Below, one piece after another: positions 37,312-50,422 of a stretch of DNA of 64,000 nt; position 1 is the first letter of the stretch; each line of letters opens with the position of its first letter. Source of the stretch: Lichtheimia corymbifera B2541. Taxonomy: Eukaryota; Mucoromycota; Mucoromycetes; Mucorales; Lichtheimiaceae. The notes beneath the pieces are model-generated. The model saw nothing but the letters and a program-made list of their open reading frames with translations, searched no databases and was not told where the DNA came from. A program made the position numbers and the translations under genes. The stretch covers positions 82,156 through 146,155 of the forward strand of contig JNEU01001111.1 in the NCBI GenBank assembly GCA_000697475.1. Reading direction: 5' to 3'.

Positions 37312-39090
37312 TCAGGAGAAACCACATAAGCGTACTGCACTGAGCATACCCAACATAAATAGAGCTGTACTCTTATGTATCCACTCGCTAGTCATTTCTC
37401 CAAATAGCCATTGAAGAGTATAAACAGCCTCGAGCAAATAGAGCCATACCCAGTTATTATTCATGCTGAAGAGTACCAATGGGAATAATACCGAAGCTGC
37501 ACAAACATGAGCCACGTTGAATACGCCCTTGTTTCTCAATATCAATTCTTGTTCTGCTTTTGACTTTTCCAAAAACTTTTGTCTTTCCATGGATTTGACG
37601 GATTGCAACCAAACAATGCCAAGCGTCATACTTGAAATGATAATAAGCCAACCCATGTCGCTGACCCTTGAAGTCGGTGGATGATAGAAAATCCATAGTA
37701 ATATCGGGCCGAAAGAGGAGAGTACATTGAGAGTATTGAACCAAGCCATGCGATTCCATCCGTTCTCTTTGTGTGGCAAAATGCATGCCATCCAATCATC
37801 TCTTGCTTCACCCGTATTATAAAGCATCGCACGAGATACAGCCCAAGACATGCTGGTGCCCATGCGCATGGTGCTTTCACGATAAGGTGCTGTCAACAGC
37901 CGAGCGGCGTACATGCTGAGAATAGGGCCGGTACCACTGAGTAACATGATGAAGATAGATAAGACAAAGTCCAAGAGTAAGCCGAAAAACACGTGGTTGT
38001 CATGGATGTGCGTATCAATCAGGCGTCGTTTGGTAGAGCTTTCAATGACCAATCTTGAGGAATAGGAAGTATCATGTGCTGGTGTTTGTGATACATCCTG
38101 TACAAGCTCATGGGCCACATTGATATTGTAACCCATAGCAACCAGGCCTTTGCCATTGTAGATGTGGTTTGACATGAGCATAGCCCGTAAGATGCCGAAA
38201 CAAATAATAAATGCGCGTTCGAGTTCTGGGATAGAATAGGTGTCATTGCCGACCTTGAAAGTGGTGAGTTCCAGTCGTTCAAGCATGCCGGGTACACGTG
38301 AGCTGATGCGATCCATGACTTCATTCATCACATTCACATTATCCAAGTCGCCTTCCTTGTAATACACTTCTCCATCACACCCATCTAACAGTGCTTGAAT
38401 ATTTTGGTTCTGCATGAAATCTGATTTTGTGATGGTTTCTTTGAGACGCGGGGTTTCTTGGTTACTGATGACTTGGTTGCTGATGGTTTCAACCAATTTT
38501 TGTATCCGTACAATGATGCGCTTATCCCAATAGTTGGCTTGTTTGCATTCACATAATGCATCGCTCATGCCGCTGATGATGCTGAGACATAGCGTCAGCG
38601 CCTCTCCATTGGTCATTTCATGAATCCTGTTGTACATGCCGATTGGAAGAAACTCGATGGCTCGACGATCAACTTGAAGTTGTAAGATACAATCGGGTTT
38701 ATGCACAATGACTTCTTTATCATCGCCTTCCATAGCATCATTGGGGATCATGCCGAAAAACATGTTGGGTTCGATGTGGCAGTGGGGTTTCAAAACCGAT
38801 CTGCAACCAAAGCAACCGCATCGAAATGGGTTATCTGGTTGAAGTAAAAAGTAGGAAAACTTGAGTCGCCGTGCCTGGAACGATTTTAGCATCATTTGAG
38901 ACCACCGCGATTCGACACCAAAAAAGACATTCTCTCCCGATTCGCCATTCGTTGCCTGGTCACGGCTCATTCCAAGTAATAGATCTGAGAACGGTAGTTC
39001 ACCAACAGCGCCGCTCTTTGCACCAGCCGTTAATGCAGCCCATATACCGAGAGCTTCGCTTACAGCCCAACTTCCGCTTGCAACAACCAT
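37312..39090 (-). CDS. Intronless polytopic membrane protein, unknown
   Basis: A 592-aa protein from one uninterrupted frame, unusual for this window. The N-terminal half is soluble, with a Cys cluster (RCGCFGCRS, then CHIE) and mixed helices. From about residue 360 there are roughly six to seven hydrophobic segments, e.g. VFFGLLLDFVLSIFIMLL, WFNTLNVLSSFGPILLWIF, MGWLIIISSMTLGIVWL and VAHVCAASVLFPLVLF. No catalytic motif or family I recognise. An upstream in-frame ATG at 39234 would add 48 residues. I chose the Met at 39090 because the extension is poor in protein-like composition. A fungal-specific membrane protein is likely. Confidence 0.75.
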   Translation of the reverse strand: MVVASGSWAVSEALGIWAALTAGAKSGAVGELPFSDLLLGMSRDQATNGESGENVFFGVESRWSQMMLKSFQARRLKFSYFLLQPDNPFRCGCFGCRSVLKPHCHIEPNMFFGMIPNDAMEGDDKEVIVHKPDCILQLQVDRRAIEFLPIGMYNRIHEMTNGEALTLCLSIISGMSDALCECKQANYWDKRIIVRIQKLVETISNQVISNQETPRLKETITKSDFMQNQNIQALLDGCDGEVYYKEGDLDNVNVMNEVMDRISSRVPGMLERLELTTFKVGNDTYSIPELERAFIICFGILRAMLMSNHIYNGKGLVAMGYNINVAHELVQDVSQTPAHDTSYSSRLVIESSTKRRLIDTHIHDNHVFFGLLLDFVLSIFIMLLSGTGPILSMYAARLLTAPYRESTMRMGTSMSWAVSRAMLYNTGEARDDWMACILPHKENGWNRMAWFNTLNVLSSFGPILLWIFYHPPTSRVSDMGWLIIISSMTLGIVWLQSVKSMERQKFLEKSKAEQELILRNKGVFNVAHVCAASVLFPLVLFSMNNNWVWLYLLEAVYTLQWLFGEMTSEWIHKSTALFMLGMLSAVRLCGFS

Positions 39091-40154
39091 ATTAGATAGT
39101 GAAAAAAAAGATAGAAAGAAAGAAAGAGGTGTTCTTTGTGTATGAATGCAGAAGGGAATAAAAGGGGGTCTCAGCCCACAGTATGTATGGCGTATATGTA
39201 TTTTGTGGTACGAAATTGCTCTTTGTGTATCCAAAGTTTCATGCTCCTCCTATAGTTTGTATACAGTGTCGCCACGCCCACATCCAAAGTCGGCACTCAT
39301 CCGAGAAACTTCCATTCTCGACGTGGAACATGATGGCGACAACAACAACCTGTCAAAATGAATACATACAACTTTATCACGAAAAAAGTTCTCGAGATGA
39401 TCTTAATGCGAGAATGATGTCGCATGCTGTGTTATTCAATAAACATGCAAGCGCACCACGCTGAAACAAATCAGCAGTGCTGTGTGCCATTGTACATCTT
39501 CCTTCCTCTTTCTTGCATACGTTTGTTTTTCGTTTGAACTCGTCAAGACGAGGTATGAGATATAGGGCATACGGCATAGCAAGTAATACGTCATGTATTG
39601 GAATGTTACCGATGACCATAGCGCATTGGAAACCGCTCCGCAAAGCTGCTGAGCTGCGAAGCACCCAAGCTTAGCATTTAATTGAATACGTTGTTGGCTA
39701 TTTTGAAATTACACGTCTGCATACATATACCAAACCGAGAAGAATCGGCACAACCTTCTAAAAGGAAGGATGATTTAGGACCGATTGTGCAACCTAGTAA
39801 CGATCTTCACACTCGTCATAATGGGGTGGCTGAAAGCAATAGACATAGTATAAGGGATCAAATTATTGGCACGTGGTATTTATTACATCACACAGCAATG
39901 AAACAAAATGAATGCAAAGTGGATCATGTCAAAGAAGGTATATGCAGATGAGACGTGTACAGTGAAATGTCTTGTATTTCCCTCTAGTGGCCTATCCTAC
40001 TGCCTTTACTATATGCCATTGTAACCGATAAATGAAGAGTGTTATTAGGTAAACAACAAGCACATGTCGAGAAAACGTTATGAGAGAAATATATTGTATT
40101 GAACGAACGAATGATTTAGATATGCAATGTGAATATAGAGATGAATCAAATTAT
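39091..40154. other. Intergenic region between the membrane protein and POL2
   Basis: Promoter of the membrane protein and 3' flank of POL2. A 95-codon minus-strand frame (39377-39664) has no support beyond length. Nothing else recognised. Confidence 0.4.
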
Positions 40155-43100
40155 TTACAAGTGTGAGAGGGTCCACCGGATGACTTCCGAAAGATAAGCG
40201 AAATGTTGCTCCTTTGCGATGTTTTGGAATACTTTGAGTTTACGCTCCAATTCAGCTTTGCTTTGTAAAGGCAAATAATCACATCCGCATTTATCACATT
40301 GGCGCAACATGTTTTCCTTCTTGATGGTCCGGCAACGTGGGCATTGGACATCTTGCAGCTGGAAGGCAACCAACCACCGTTCAACTTGATTTGTCATGCT
40401 TTGCTCAATCATGCACTTGTCGTACTCGGTTTTGCATAAATGACAGCACCATGGCTGTGGCTGGCCATTCACGGGAATCAAGTTTTTATCACGGCATACA
40501 TCAAGGTCAGCGACGTAGTTGCAATTTGTGCAAATGATTTCATGCAGCTTGACATATTGACACGGGTTTTGGAAACGTGCTTCGGGGCTAAAGTCACTCA
40601 AACCGCCAATGGATTGTAATGCATTACGCTTGACCACACGGACTTCATTCTCGAGATTTGGATCCAAGGCAAGGACAGCACATATACTCTTCACACATTC
40701 TAGCACAGGATTGGAGAGATTCAAATACGATCCTGAGAGCTGTGGAAACTTGAACTCGTCACTCGTATCTTGCCGATGTAGCATGTTGATGATCCATGTC
40801 AATAAAGTGGTCATGACTTTTTCACGTATATATAATCGCAGCTGTTGTAAACGCTCGTCGACATGCTCTTCTTGAGTTTGGTTTTCTTCGCCGTCAATCT
40901 CCATGGCTTGTCGACGTACATCACGTGGATACATCTTTTTAAGAGAGTTTGCTTTGGATAAGAAACGAATCACTGTTTCTCGGAACTGTCCTTGAACAGC
41001 CACTGGAAGATAGTCTTGTATACTCCACTCGGTCACCAAAGTTGGCTGCGCGTCCAAGTCATCTGTGTTGCTAAGGACACCCGCATAGTTGACCTCATCC
41101 ATCCACGCCAATAGATCCCAGTGGTTGCCAATGCGGAGATCAAGTACTTCAAAGAGCTGCTTGGAATGAATCGATCGCACCATGTAATCCGTATAGGCGA
41201 CAGCTGTATCCATCGTGTCTTTGGCTGTAGCCACTACAATGCGATGATAACTGGCATAGACGATTGTGGCACCCATACGTTTGATTTCAGCAACCAGTTG
41301 CATATACACCTTCTTCATCATGCCGTGAATAAGACCATACAAGCATGGATCGTACATATTGGATCGACTGCTTCGAAGCCAACGGTGGACAGCATCCAGG
41401 ATCGCCTCTCCAACAGCATTATTTTGCACCAACGCTTCTTGGAACCATTGCTGCACCAGAGATCGTAGTAATGCAAATGTCTTGCCAGATACATTTCCAT
41501 CGCCAAATGCGGACACAGTGTTGATCAATCCTTGGTTGTATTCATCTAAGCTGTGCATCACATTGTCAAATCCAAGAACGCCTGAGGTGCCTTCGAGTTC
41601 ATTAATGACGGGAGCCTCCAAGATTGTATTGAGACATAATCGCATGATATTGATATCAACACACACGGTATGGTAAAAGGATGGATTGCATATCTCTGGA
41701 TTCTCGAGATCACTGATCAATGACATGTTTTCATCGCTCTCACGGCCACCAAGATCGGGTCGTTCATTTGATGTCCACCAAAGTACCATGTCGTTCTTGA
41801 TCATTTTCCGTGAAAACAGGATATCAGCAATGAAAGGAAGTGGATCATTGGGGATGTTGCAGAAGGGAATGTTCGCATAACGAGCATGAGCAATCTTTTG
41901 GTCGATCACAGGTCCAAGGTCAAGGTATTGTCGAATGGCATGGCGACTTGCTGGTTGCAGCCAACTCAATGCTTGTAATGCATTTTCTTTTCCTTCAGCT
42001 GGCAGAGTCAAGTATGGAAACTCGTTGATGATACGTGCATATTGGCCGAGATAGCTGACAGCACGTGGGGATCGAATAACAAGGATGGCAGGTACACGCT
42101 TGTTATCATGATATCTTGAAAGCACCTTGTTGAGTTTGCGAAGTGCGTCTCTTTCAGAATGATGAAACGATGTATCGAATTCCATAGATTCTCGATATTC
42201 AACAGTGTCGCTGCTTCCTTCTCGGCCAATGCTCTCGTGGTACATTTCGCTGTAGATTCGTTTGATATTGGGCATTTGCTGGCTGTTGGCTTCCACACCG
42301 ACCACAAAACATCGTGAAACTGGAAGATCCGCGCCAACGAGTGTAAAGAAATGACGATCCTTGCTTTGTGCATGATGCAAATAAATGTACTTGTAATCGC
42401 TAGCTTTGGTAATATATTGGCTGGTCTTATTGAGTTGGGGGACCAAATCCAATACATCAAATTCATCCTCCAATCGACTGCTAGCAACCTTGTCTTGCCC
42501 AACACGACATTGTGTACCGAGTAACAAGAGCGCACGGACTCCAAGCGGCACCTGTGTCTCGTATACACCTTCCGTTCTTCTGTCATTGAACATGTTGACC
42601 ATCTTTCTGCGTTCCGATTGATAGGTTTCCTCGTCCATAATCGTTTCATACAAGTTGATGCACGGATGTGACCGAGGTAAGGTACGCACACATTTGGCCA
42701 TTTGACATGATACACCAGTAATCTCTTCAGCATCCTCAATTCGACTGTTGATATAAAAGATCCGAGGAACCACGAGTTTCAAGGCAAAGAGACGATCCTG
42801 AATAGAGACCCACATCTTAAAATGACCTGGTCGATCCGTTTCAACAATCTGCAGAATCTCCCAGGTGCTCGAAACCAATGATCCAGTTTGTCGCCTAAAG
42901 TAACCACCAAGTCCACTGACACGTGGTGCTGCTGTTTGAGTTTCTCGTCGCTTTGCTCGCAAAAGACGTTGTCGTTTCCATTTACGCTTCTGAAACTCGA
43001 GCCAAGCGTGATAGTCATCGTGCATATCAGGCATATTCTCAGGTCGATCTTCTTCTGGTAACTCCTCCTCCTGTGCCATGACGGTCGTTTGATCACCCAC

Positions 43101-46100
43101 TTTACGCTTCAACACACGTGCAACACGAGGTACGGGTCCACCTTGTGAGTTGTTTGGTGTAGCAATATCAAGTTCCTCAATATCCTGCATTTCAATGTCT
43201 TCATTCTCAGTCGCATCGACTTCAGGTGATGGCAACTGTGGTTTTTCAGCTGGTTTGAACATATCCGTGATGCGATGTTGCTTAAACTTGTCGTCTGTGG
43301 CTGCCACACGTTTGTACAACCAATCGGGGTGGCGAACACGTGGTACAGGATTATGCACTTTTTGCATGGCAGCAGGAATTGTGATCAACTTTTGGATAAC
43401 AGAGCCAAATCGCTCAAGGTAATAGGGCCAATCAAGGATATCACGAATATCAAAGCTTTCAAGCGAGTTGTCTCGGAGCCATTTCCGAAGATAATGCTTC
43501 TTGACACTGGGTTCAGCTGAGAAGATGGCAACAGGTACGGCACGTTCAGAAACAGGAAGATTGTAGGGTTGGGCTGAAATGATAAATTGACATGCAAGGC
43601 CTTTGTCCTTGACCATTTGATCACCCAAGAACTCAGCAAGACGTCGTGCAGTGCAAATGGCTGTTGATTTTTGAGAACCATAATCTGAGAGTGTCTTTGA
43701 CATGCTGCGATTTTCTGAAATCAAGTCAAAGAGTTCCTCATCATGCAAATCGACCGCTTTGCTGTACAAGATATCGAGCCATTGATCCGCCACCTTGGCA
43801 ACCGATGCATAGCACTCTTCAAGAGTACCACCATCCAAAAACACTTTGAAGATTTGTGATTGGAAAATCTTGATGAGCTTGAGTTCACCACGACGCTTGA
43901 CTTCGAAACCTTTGAGTTCTGCCAATGAACCATCATCGTTGAACACGGCATAACGCTTCTTCAAGAGCTTGTCCTCAAATGTTGATGCTGGCAGGATCAT
44001 TGCACGGTAAGGACCATCAATCTCGAAGAAGATACTGTTCTCGCTATGCACTGAATACTCGAGTCTCTCTTGATCAACAAGTGTCTGGTATTGGTGATTG
44101 GTGAATTTGGCATGCACAAGGTGATTCAACATGGTACATGGATAATCAATCTTGACTTTTTTGCCGCTAGATGTCTTGAATGCAAATGTCTCGGGGAAAC
44201 TTTTTGGAAGGATACACCAAATACCATCCGTATCCAATTCAAGTGGTCGGCCAAGTCGCTCAACAAGTTGTCTTGCCATTTGAATAATTCTAGCACCAGT
44301 CAAGCACACAATACCAGCCATTTCCAATGAATGCCATCGTGCACCCTTACGCATGACATAGCCATAAAACGAGTTGAGAATACACTTGTGGGCCAATTGC
44401 AATGAGTCGTAGAGCACAATCATCTTTTTGGCTTCATCAATCTTTGTGATAACACCATCGCTAACAGCCTTATCCAGATTCTGTTTCCATTTCTTGTGCA
44501 GTCCCTTGTATTCATAACGACGATCACGGAATGCGCGAACTGTGCCAATATAAAATGGATTTTCACGCTGACAAATGATCGATTCGCGCTCGGTGGTCTT
44601 GGTCTCCCGCACCTTTTTGTAAACCTTTTTGCAATAGTCGGTCAAGCGTTTGTGAAGAAGTGTATTCTGTTCGGCTTCAGATAATGCATGCCAAGGTCGT
44701 GGCGGGGCATGTTCAGTCTTTCCTGGGAACGTTTCAATGCTCAGCTGATTACGGATCATGTTGTATTCGTTGCGCTTGGCAGGGAAGTATTCACCACGCC
44801 ATGACCAAGTCATTCGACGATCGCATGTCTTGTCGGGTGTATTGAACTCGCAAGTAGCACACATGGATTCCTCAATCATTGCATCAGGCTGCAAACGGTT
44901 GGTGAGAATAATATTCGGATACATGGCTGCCACATCCAAATGATAAATAAGTGGGCCTTCATGTCGGATAGGGTTGTCGCGAATAGCTTCCAGCTGCTTC
45001 TTGATCTCTCCTTTCACCTCTTCATAATCCACAATGTCCTCCAACTTTTGTTTCTCCTCCACTTGTAATGTAAACTTTAAGGCGTCATCCAATTGATCAA
45101 TCAACTATTGCATATGGTATTTAGTGGAGATGTTCATTAGACAATGGAAATAAGGAAAACTTACCTGTTGTGCAGCAGCAGGATCAACCTTAAAGTGGGT
45201 ATCTAAATCGCTTCTGAAGACACCAGCTTCCAGAGCTTCTACGTGGCCACCAACGTATGTCTCACTCTCCAGTAAATGGCCTTCAAAGAACTTGTTGGAT
45301 TCTTCAACGTGCTTGTTGGGTATAATGACATTGGCTTTGTATGCCTCGACCTATATAACAATTAGTTTTCAGGGGTTACGGATTTAATGGATTTCACACT
45401 CACCATCAAAAGCAGCTCACAGAGCGTACCAGTGCCTTTACGAAGGACTTCATCAGGTACCAATGGCAGGATGTTGCATAGCGAAAAGATGAAAGGATGC
45501 ACATATTTCATGTAGAGATAGTATGTAGCCACGGCATCGGAAACAGAGTACTGAGCAAGTGTCTGTGGCTGTTCAGAGGCAAATCTGCGAAAAGGAGTAA
45601 TTAGAAACGAGTTGTTAGGCACATTGTCTTTTTGTTTTACCTTGTCATATCTTCGGGATCTAATTCGATAGGATTATAGCCTAGCTTGGCTGTCGTCACT
45701 GCTTTGAGACCTTGACTACCCTGCGGCAGATACGAATCACGTTTCACCCATCGAAAGGCGTCCATGTGAGATGCGTGTTTGCACTTGTATTCATCCTCTT
45801 CATCCTTGTAGACACCAATTGCATCATACATGTCGATACCATGTGCCTTGGCACGAGCTTCGACAAAAGGCCAATCGAAAAAGTCACCGTTATAAGTAAC
45901 GAAGATGGTGGGTCGGGCTTCTTGAATGTGTTCAAAGAATCGCATCAGCAAGTCATACTAAAAGAACAATGAATGTTAACATTTCATTCTTTTATGCGGA
46001 TAAACGCACACAAATATATTACCTCGTTGGCTTCATTAAAGATAGTAAAAGGCCCCTCGTACTCAGGTTTGGGTGTGTAATCGAAATCCTCAATATCTTG

Positions 46101-47460
46101 ACTAACAATGTCTCGGTTTGTGATGAGATATCCCTAAATGTAAAGTTGTTGTTAGAATTCATCATCCCATTTTCCTACTTTGTCACTTACACGACCATCA
46201 ATCATATATGAAATCATCACAATAGAATCAATCGATGAATCAGGAAACTTGAGTGGCAATTTGGTTGTCTCGATATCAAAGGCAAGAACAACAGGATCAG
46301 GACGATGGACCAGGTCATGCCTCCGAGTCACTATAACGGTTTCATCTGGAAGTGCCTTTGCCGTGTACCACAGACCAACTCGAATATCTAGTATAACCAA
46401 GCACAGTGTAAGCGTGATATGACTAAGATTGCCCACATGGCTAAGGCAATTACCTAGATCAATGGCAACTCGAACGTAATAAGGTACATCATATTCTCGA
46501 ATGTCGATAATATTGTCAATGGCCTCATTCGGGTTCTTGCGTGATGACATGGACGCCAGCGTTGAGGAGCTCGCCTCGTATGAAATGTGATTTGTTTCAC
46601 TACAATAACAACAACACGTATGAACTACTTTGTAATGGTCCAAGTGTTAAGACTTACTTGACAACCTCTGCATATGTATCCATGGCATCAATCTTTTGTC
46701 GGTTCTTTTGTGCAGCTGGCAACAAGATTCGTCTTACGGCAAGTAAATCGGATACGTTTCTGAAAAAGAGCTGCAGTAATGTTCTTCTCCGGCCGATGAG
46801 ATGGTTTGGCTACACAAAGGAAACAATGAGCACATCTTGCATTGACACCCATCCCTGTGGATTGTTTACCTGTTTCAGATCCTCTCTCCTTACACGCGCC
46901 ACACGTTCGATTGTAGTATCAAATCGACGCCGCAGGTATTCTTCCACTTCTTGTTCGGTACCTGGCTATATATGAAATGTCAATTGATCGATATAATTGG
47001 CATTAGACATATACACATACCTTGCATCCAATATAAAAGTATGGACTGTGTACAAGTGTCACTTTGAAAGTTTGGCCATCTTCATCAAGGAAATAATAAT
47101 CGACTCCAGCTCGTCCACCAGGCCATTCAGAGTCGCGCACAATCGTCTTTTGATATTCAAGTCTTAGTATGCAATCGCTTACCGATCGCTTCCATTGTGT
47201 CTGCTTACCGCATGCATATTAATAAGCCAACCAAGTCGCTCAGGTCCTTCTTTGTAGCGTTCGAATCCAAAGCGAGACTCAAGTTCATCGAGTCGACGAA
47301 TGTCGTCAAACTTCTGATCAAGGTTGGTGGGTGCATTGTCGACGCCATTGGGTAAGTTGTAACGCTGTGCAGAGCTGTTGGCTCGTGTTGACCCCAATCG
47401 AGGTAGGCGACCCTTTTTGAAAGACGAAGCTCCACTGCCAAATTCTCGCCGATCGGACAT
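40155..47460 (-). CDS. POL2: DNA polymerase epsilon catalytic subunit
   Basis: Leading-strand replicative polymerase. About ten short 5' exons lead into a single 4950-nt last exon (45104-40155); the estimated total of about 2245 aa agrees with Pol2 (2222 in yeast). The start [18 protein letters not shown] is at 47460; an in-frame ATG farther upstream is less likely. The 3'-5' exonuclease has [12 protein letters not shown] and [15 protein letters not shown]. Polymerase motifs: [20 protein letters not shown] (A), [19 protein letters not shown] (B) and ELDTDGIWC (C). The inactive C-terminal half and two Cys clusters follow (CTNCNY with CCHLC; CPRC with CDKCGC), ending IRWTLSHL. The first junction joins NMHA to [11 protein letters not shown]. 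Confidence 0.97.
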
Positions 47461-47652
47461 GTGCAAGGAATGTGTGCGTGTGTGTGTGTGTGGAGGACTA
47501 ATGACGAGAAAGAAAGGTGCGGTGTATGTGTGTGGTCGTCGATACGAAAAAGAGAGATAACGCGAGATTTTTAGATTCACGCGTCGTGCCTGAAATTTCC
47601 TGACCTCACGCGCCGCTCACCACACATTCGTTGATATAATTTATATACTATT

Positions 47653-49869
47653 TTATTGATGAACATAATAAATTCCTATGCTATCCATCCATTGACCAGC
47701 TGTACTATACATGCCTGCAAGTCTATATCCAACAGGAGGCTGTACAAAATAAAGGGATCCACCTCGTCCGCCAAACCAAGGGCTTGCTCGACCTTTGCTA
47801 GTCAAGAGTTGTATACCATCCACCCAAGCACCGCTGCGAATATTGAATCCTACCACCATTTCGTCTGGATAAAGGTGAAAGTCGGTAGATCCACCACCGC
47901 GTTTACCAAGCACATCTTCAGTGCCATCATCCCATCGAAATACGAGTCCATCCAAGAATGAACCATGATGAACACGAGTACATGTGATCCTGCCTCTTTT
48001 TCGTTGATGGGGTGGAAATAGCACAGAGGATTTTAGCGAGGCACCCAATCCACCATGACCATAGCCGTCACTCTTGAGAACTGGAACGGAAGGAAATTCG
48101 GCTGGAAAGTGCACCACATGTTCACGCATAAATTGATCAATATCAATGCAATCAGACGACCGAAGATTAGCTGCCACTGCTTGCATAGTCAATCGATCAT
48201 TCCCATTGCATCCAGCTTGCTGCTTAAGATGATGAACATTGAGAGATAACTCAGAAGAAGGCGTGTCAAGAAACTCCAGGTGTGTGCGATATTGATCGTT
48301 GACATTGAGTTCGATCACAGCTAAACCACATTTAGGTGCTGATACATGCAAGGTATGCTGATTGAGTGGCATAATAAGTGGTGCACTACCATCATCCGAT
48401 TCAGGGCCTTGATAACGATCCGATGGTAATCGGAATGCTGGATTGTAACGAAGCCGTGCAATGTCAAGACGATGCCTATAGCACAGTTTAGTATCGCTCT
48501 TTTTGGTCACATTTTCTTTTACTCACCATTTAGAACCTCCTTCATTTGATGGATCAATAGCAAATCCACCAGGTGGTTCCTTGGCCATAAATGTTCGATT
48601 CCAATTGTTATATCCTCGACTCATGATTCCTGATAGCAACAACAACCGGATCAGTATAATTTCTCCTTTACGCCGTCATTCTTACCATGTGGCGTATGTG
48701 TAAGCCAAAGGGCGTGTCCTGCTTCATGCAACTGAAAAAAAATACGTGTTATGAGATTTATCAATGTCCATCAAGAAGCATGACTTACCATGGCTCCCAT
48801 ACCTGATGAAGAGATGATTAATTAAAAGTATATAATACTGATAGAATGACACATACCAATGTTTAATGCTCGCCACCATTGTCCGGATTCATTTGCATCA
48901 TTGGCCACATATCTTGTGTCTGTGGGTGTATTATCCATCATACAAAGTGGGATCTCCTCGAGGTTTCTTGGCCAACTATGGAGCGAATGGGATCCAAATA
49001 TGCCTAGCCGATGTTCACCTGATCCACCACCTAGTGCAGCATGACCTAGAACTAGCTTGCCATCCCAATGTGTATCCAAAATGAGACCGGCCACGATACA
49101 AGGATGCTGGAATAACGAATGGCGTTGAATATCTTCCATAAACATGGCGTGAAGACTGGGTACATTATCGTTCCTGTTTGGGTTTTGTTGTGCTCTTCGA
49201 GGATCACGGATCTCTGCTACGCTGTATTTACTCCTGATAATGTGCACTTGAGCAGTGTGTCGTTGTCGTTTGCCATCTTGAAACGAGAGAGTATCTGGTA
49301 ACCACGCTTCATCCAGTCGAAATGTACGCCACCCAAAACCATTTCTTTGCATTTGTTCAGCACAAAAGGCCTGCCACATATATCCTGCCACTCGCATCTT
49401 CTCCACCGCTACATCCAACGTGTCTTGTCCACGCTTCTCCGGTGGCACATCAAACTTGCATGGCGAGTCTCTTGCAACGAATATGCACAAATGAAGAGGC
49501 GGATTCTGCAACAAAGGAATGTAGTTGACAATCAACTGGGTCGCACTGGAAGGATCGTCTTCAAGAGCCAATGTCACCGTATTGCTTCCTGGAACGAGAT
49601 GAACAAGGACCTTAAAGTGGGTATCCACACATGGCCAGAATGTGGTAGGGTAATCGGATGAGGACACGGTCATGCACCTTTCGAACTGATTGCTCTTGCT
49701 AGTGCGGCCGTTGACTAGCAATATTCTCTATGGCAACTGTTGGTATGTTGAATGTACTACTACTGCTACTACTACACAGTGTATTTACTTGGTGCACTAT
49801 TTGACCGTTTTCAATGTTGCTGACACGAATAGGCATTGTATTGTCAAGGTCTTCTCGAGGGATGCGCAT
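47653..49869 (-). CDS. YIL108W-like zinc metallopeptidase with C-terminal jacalin-like lectin
   Basis: Putative metallopeptidase of the fungal YIL108W family. Exon 1 (49869-49789) starts MRIPREDLDNTM; exon 2 is 49727-48857. A 14-nt micro-exon (GMGAM) then joins LHEAGHALWLTHTPHG, giving HExxHxxxxxH at about residue 325. Next is IMSRGYNNWNRTF, whose Met may form the Met-turn. The C-terminal ~140 residues look like a jacalin fold: GFNIRSGAWVDGIQLLT, WFGGRGGS and GMYSTAGQWMDSIGIYYV. No signal peptide is seen, so it is likely cytosolic. Length about 650 aa. The first ATG is supported by splicing, since exon 2 itself has an in-frame stop just before its acceptor. Confidence 0.87.
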
Positions 49870-50422
49870 GGGAAAGAAGTGATAAGGCGGTTAAAACTGA
49901 TATGGAAAGGTGTGTATATGGTGCTAATTGCTTCTTTCAGGTACAGCAGGCTGATCTGCATAATTTTCTTTGTAGCACGGATTCATTGTTTATCAGCAAC
50001 AACGACGACATATGATAATGAATACCAATTGATCCTACTGGCGTTGACTTGTTGAATGAAGTGAATGAAGCGAAGAGGTATGTGACTATAGATGCGTTCC
50101 ACTTGTGGAGCTACTACTAAAGGAGTTTTTAAATAGGATATCGTTTCTTATTGTTGTACGACCCATTTACTCGCCTTGAGGCTGCTGATAACGATGGTAG
50201 GTGTGTTTCCTGAAGTCTGTGTGTAGGATGGGGTGAAGGGCTAAAAATAATCTTCCCTGATGGCGGGCTCTGTGTGTGTGTGTGTGTATGTTTGTGTGCG
50301 TGTGTGGGTGGGTGGTCACCTTGATACCAAATTGGGTTCTTGCATCAAAAATACACACTTCTTTTCTTTCTTTTCCTCTTTCTTCTTCTTACACTCGTTT
50401 GTTTACAGCTATCTTATACGGC
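49870..50422. promoter_or_regulatory. Divergent promoter region, metallopeptidase and chitin synthase
   Basis: A 553-bp gap between two outward-facing starts. It holds a (GT)n tract (about 50272-50310) and a CT-rich leader just before the chitin synthase ATG. No other gene is seen. Confidence 0.45.

Noticed and set aside
39377..39664. 95-codon minus-strand frame between the membrane protein and POL2
   Set aside because: No start context, splice pattern or family features; treated as chance.
42008..42739. 243-codon frame inside POL2
   Set aside because: It lies within the POL2 coding exon on the same strand in another frame; a shadow of real coding sequence.
47250..47270. GTTCGAATCC, a tRNA T-loop-like word
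   Set aside because: It lies in POL2 coding sequence with no matching box A or cloverleaf.
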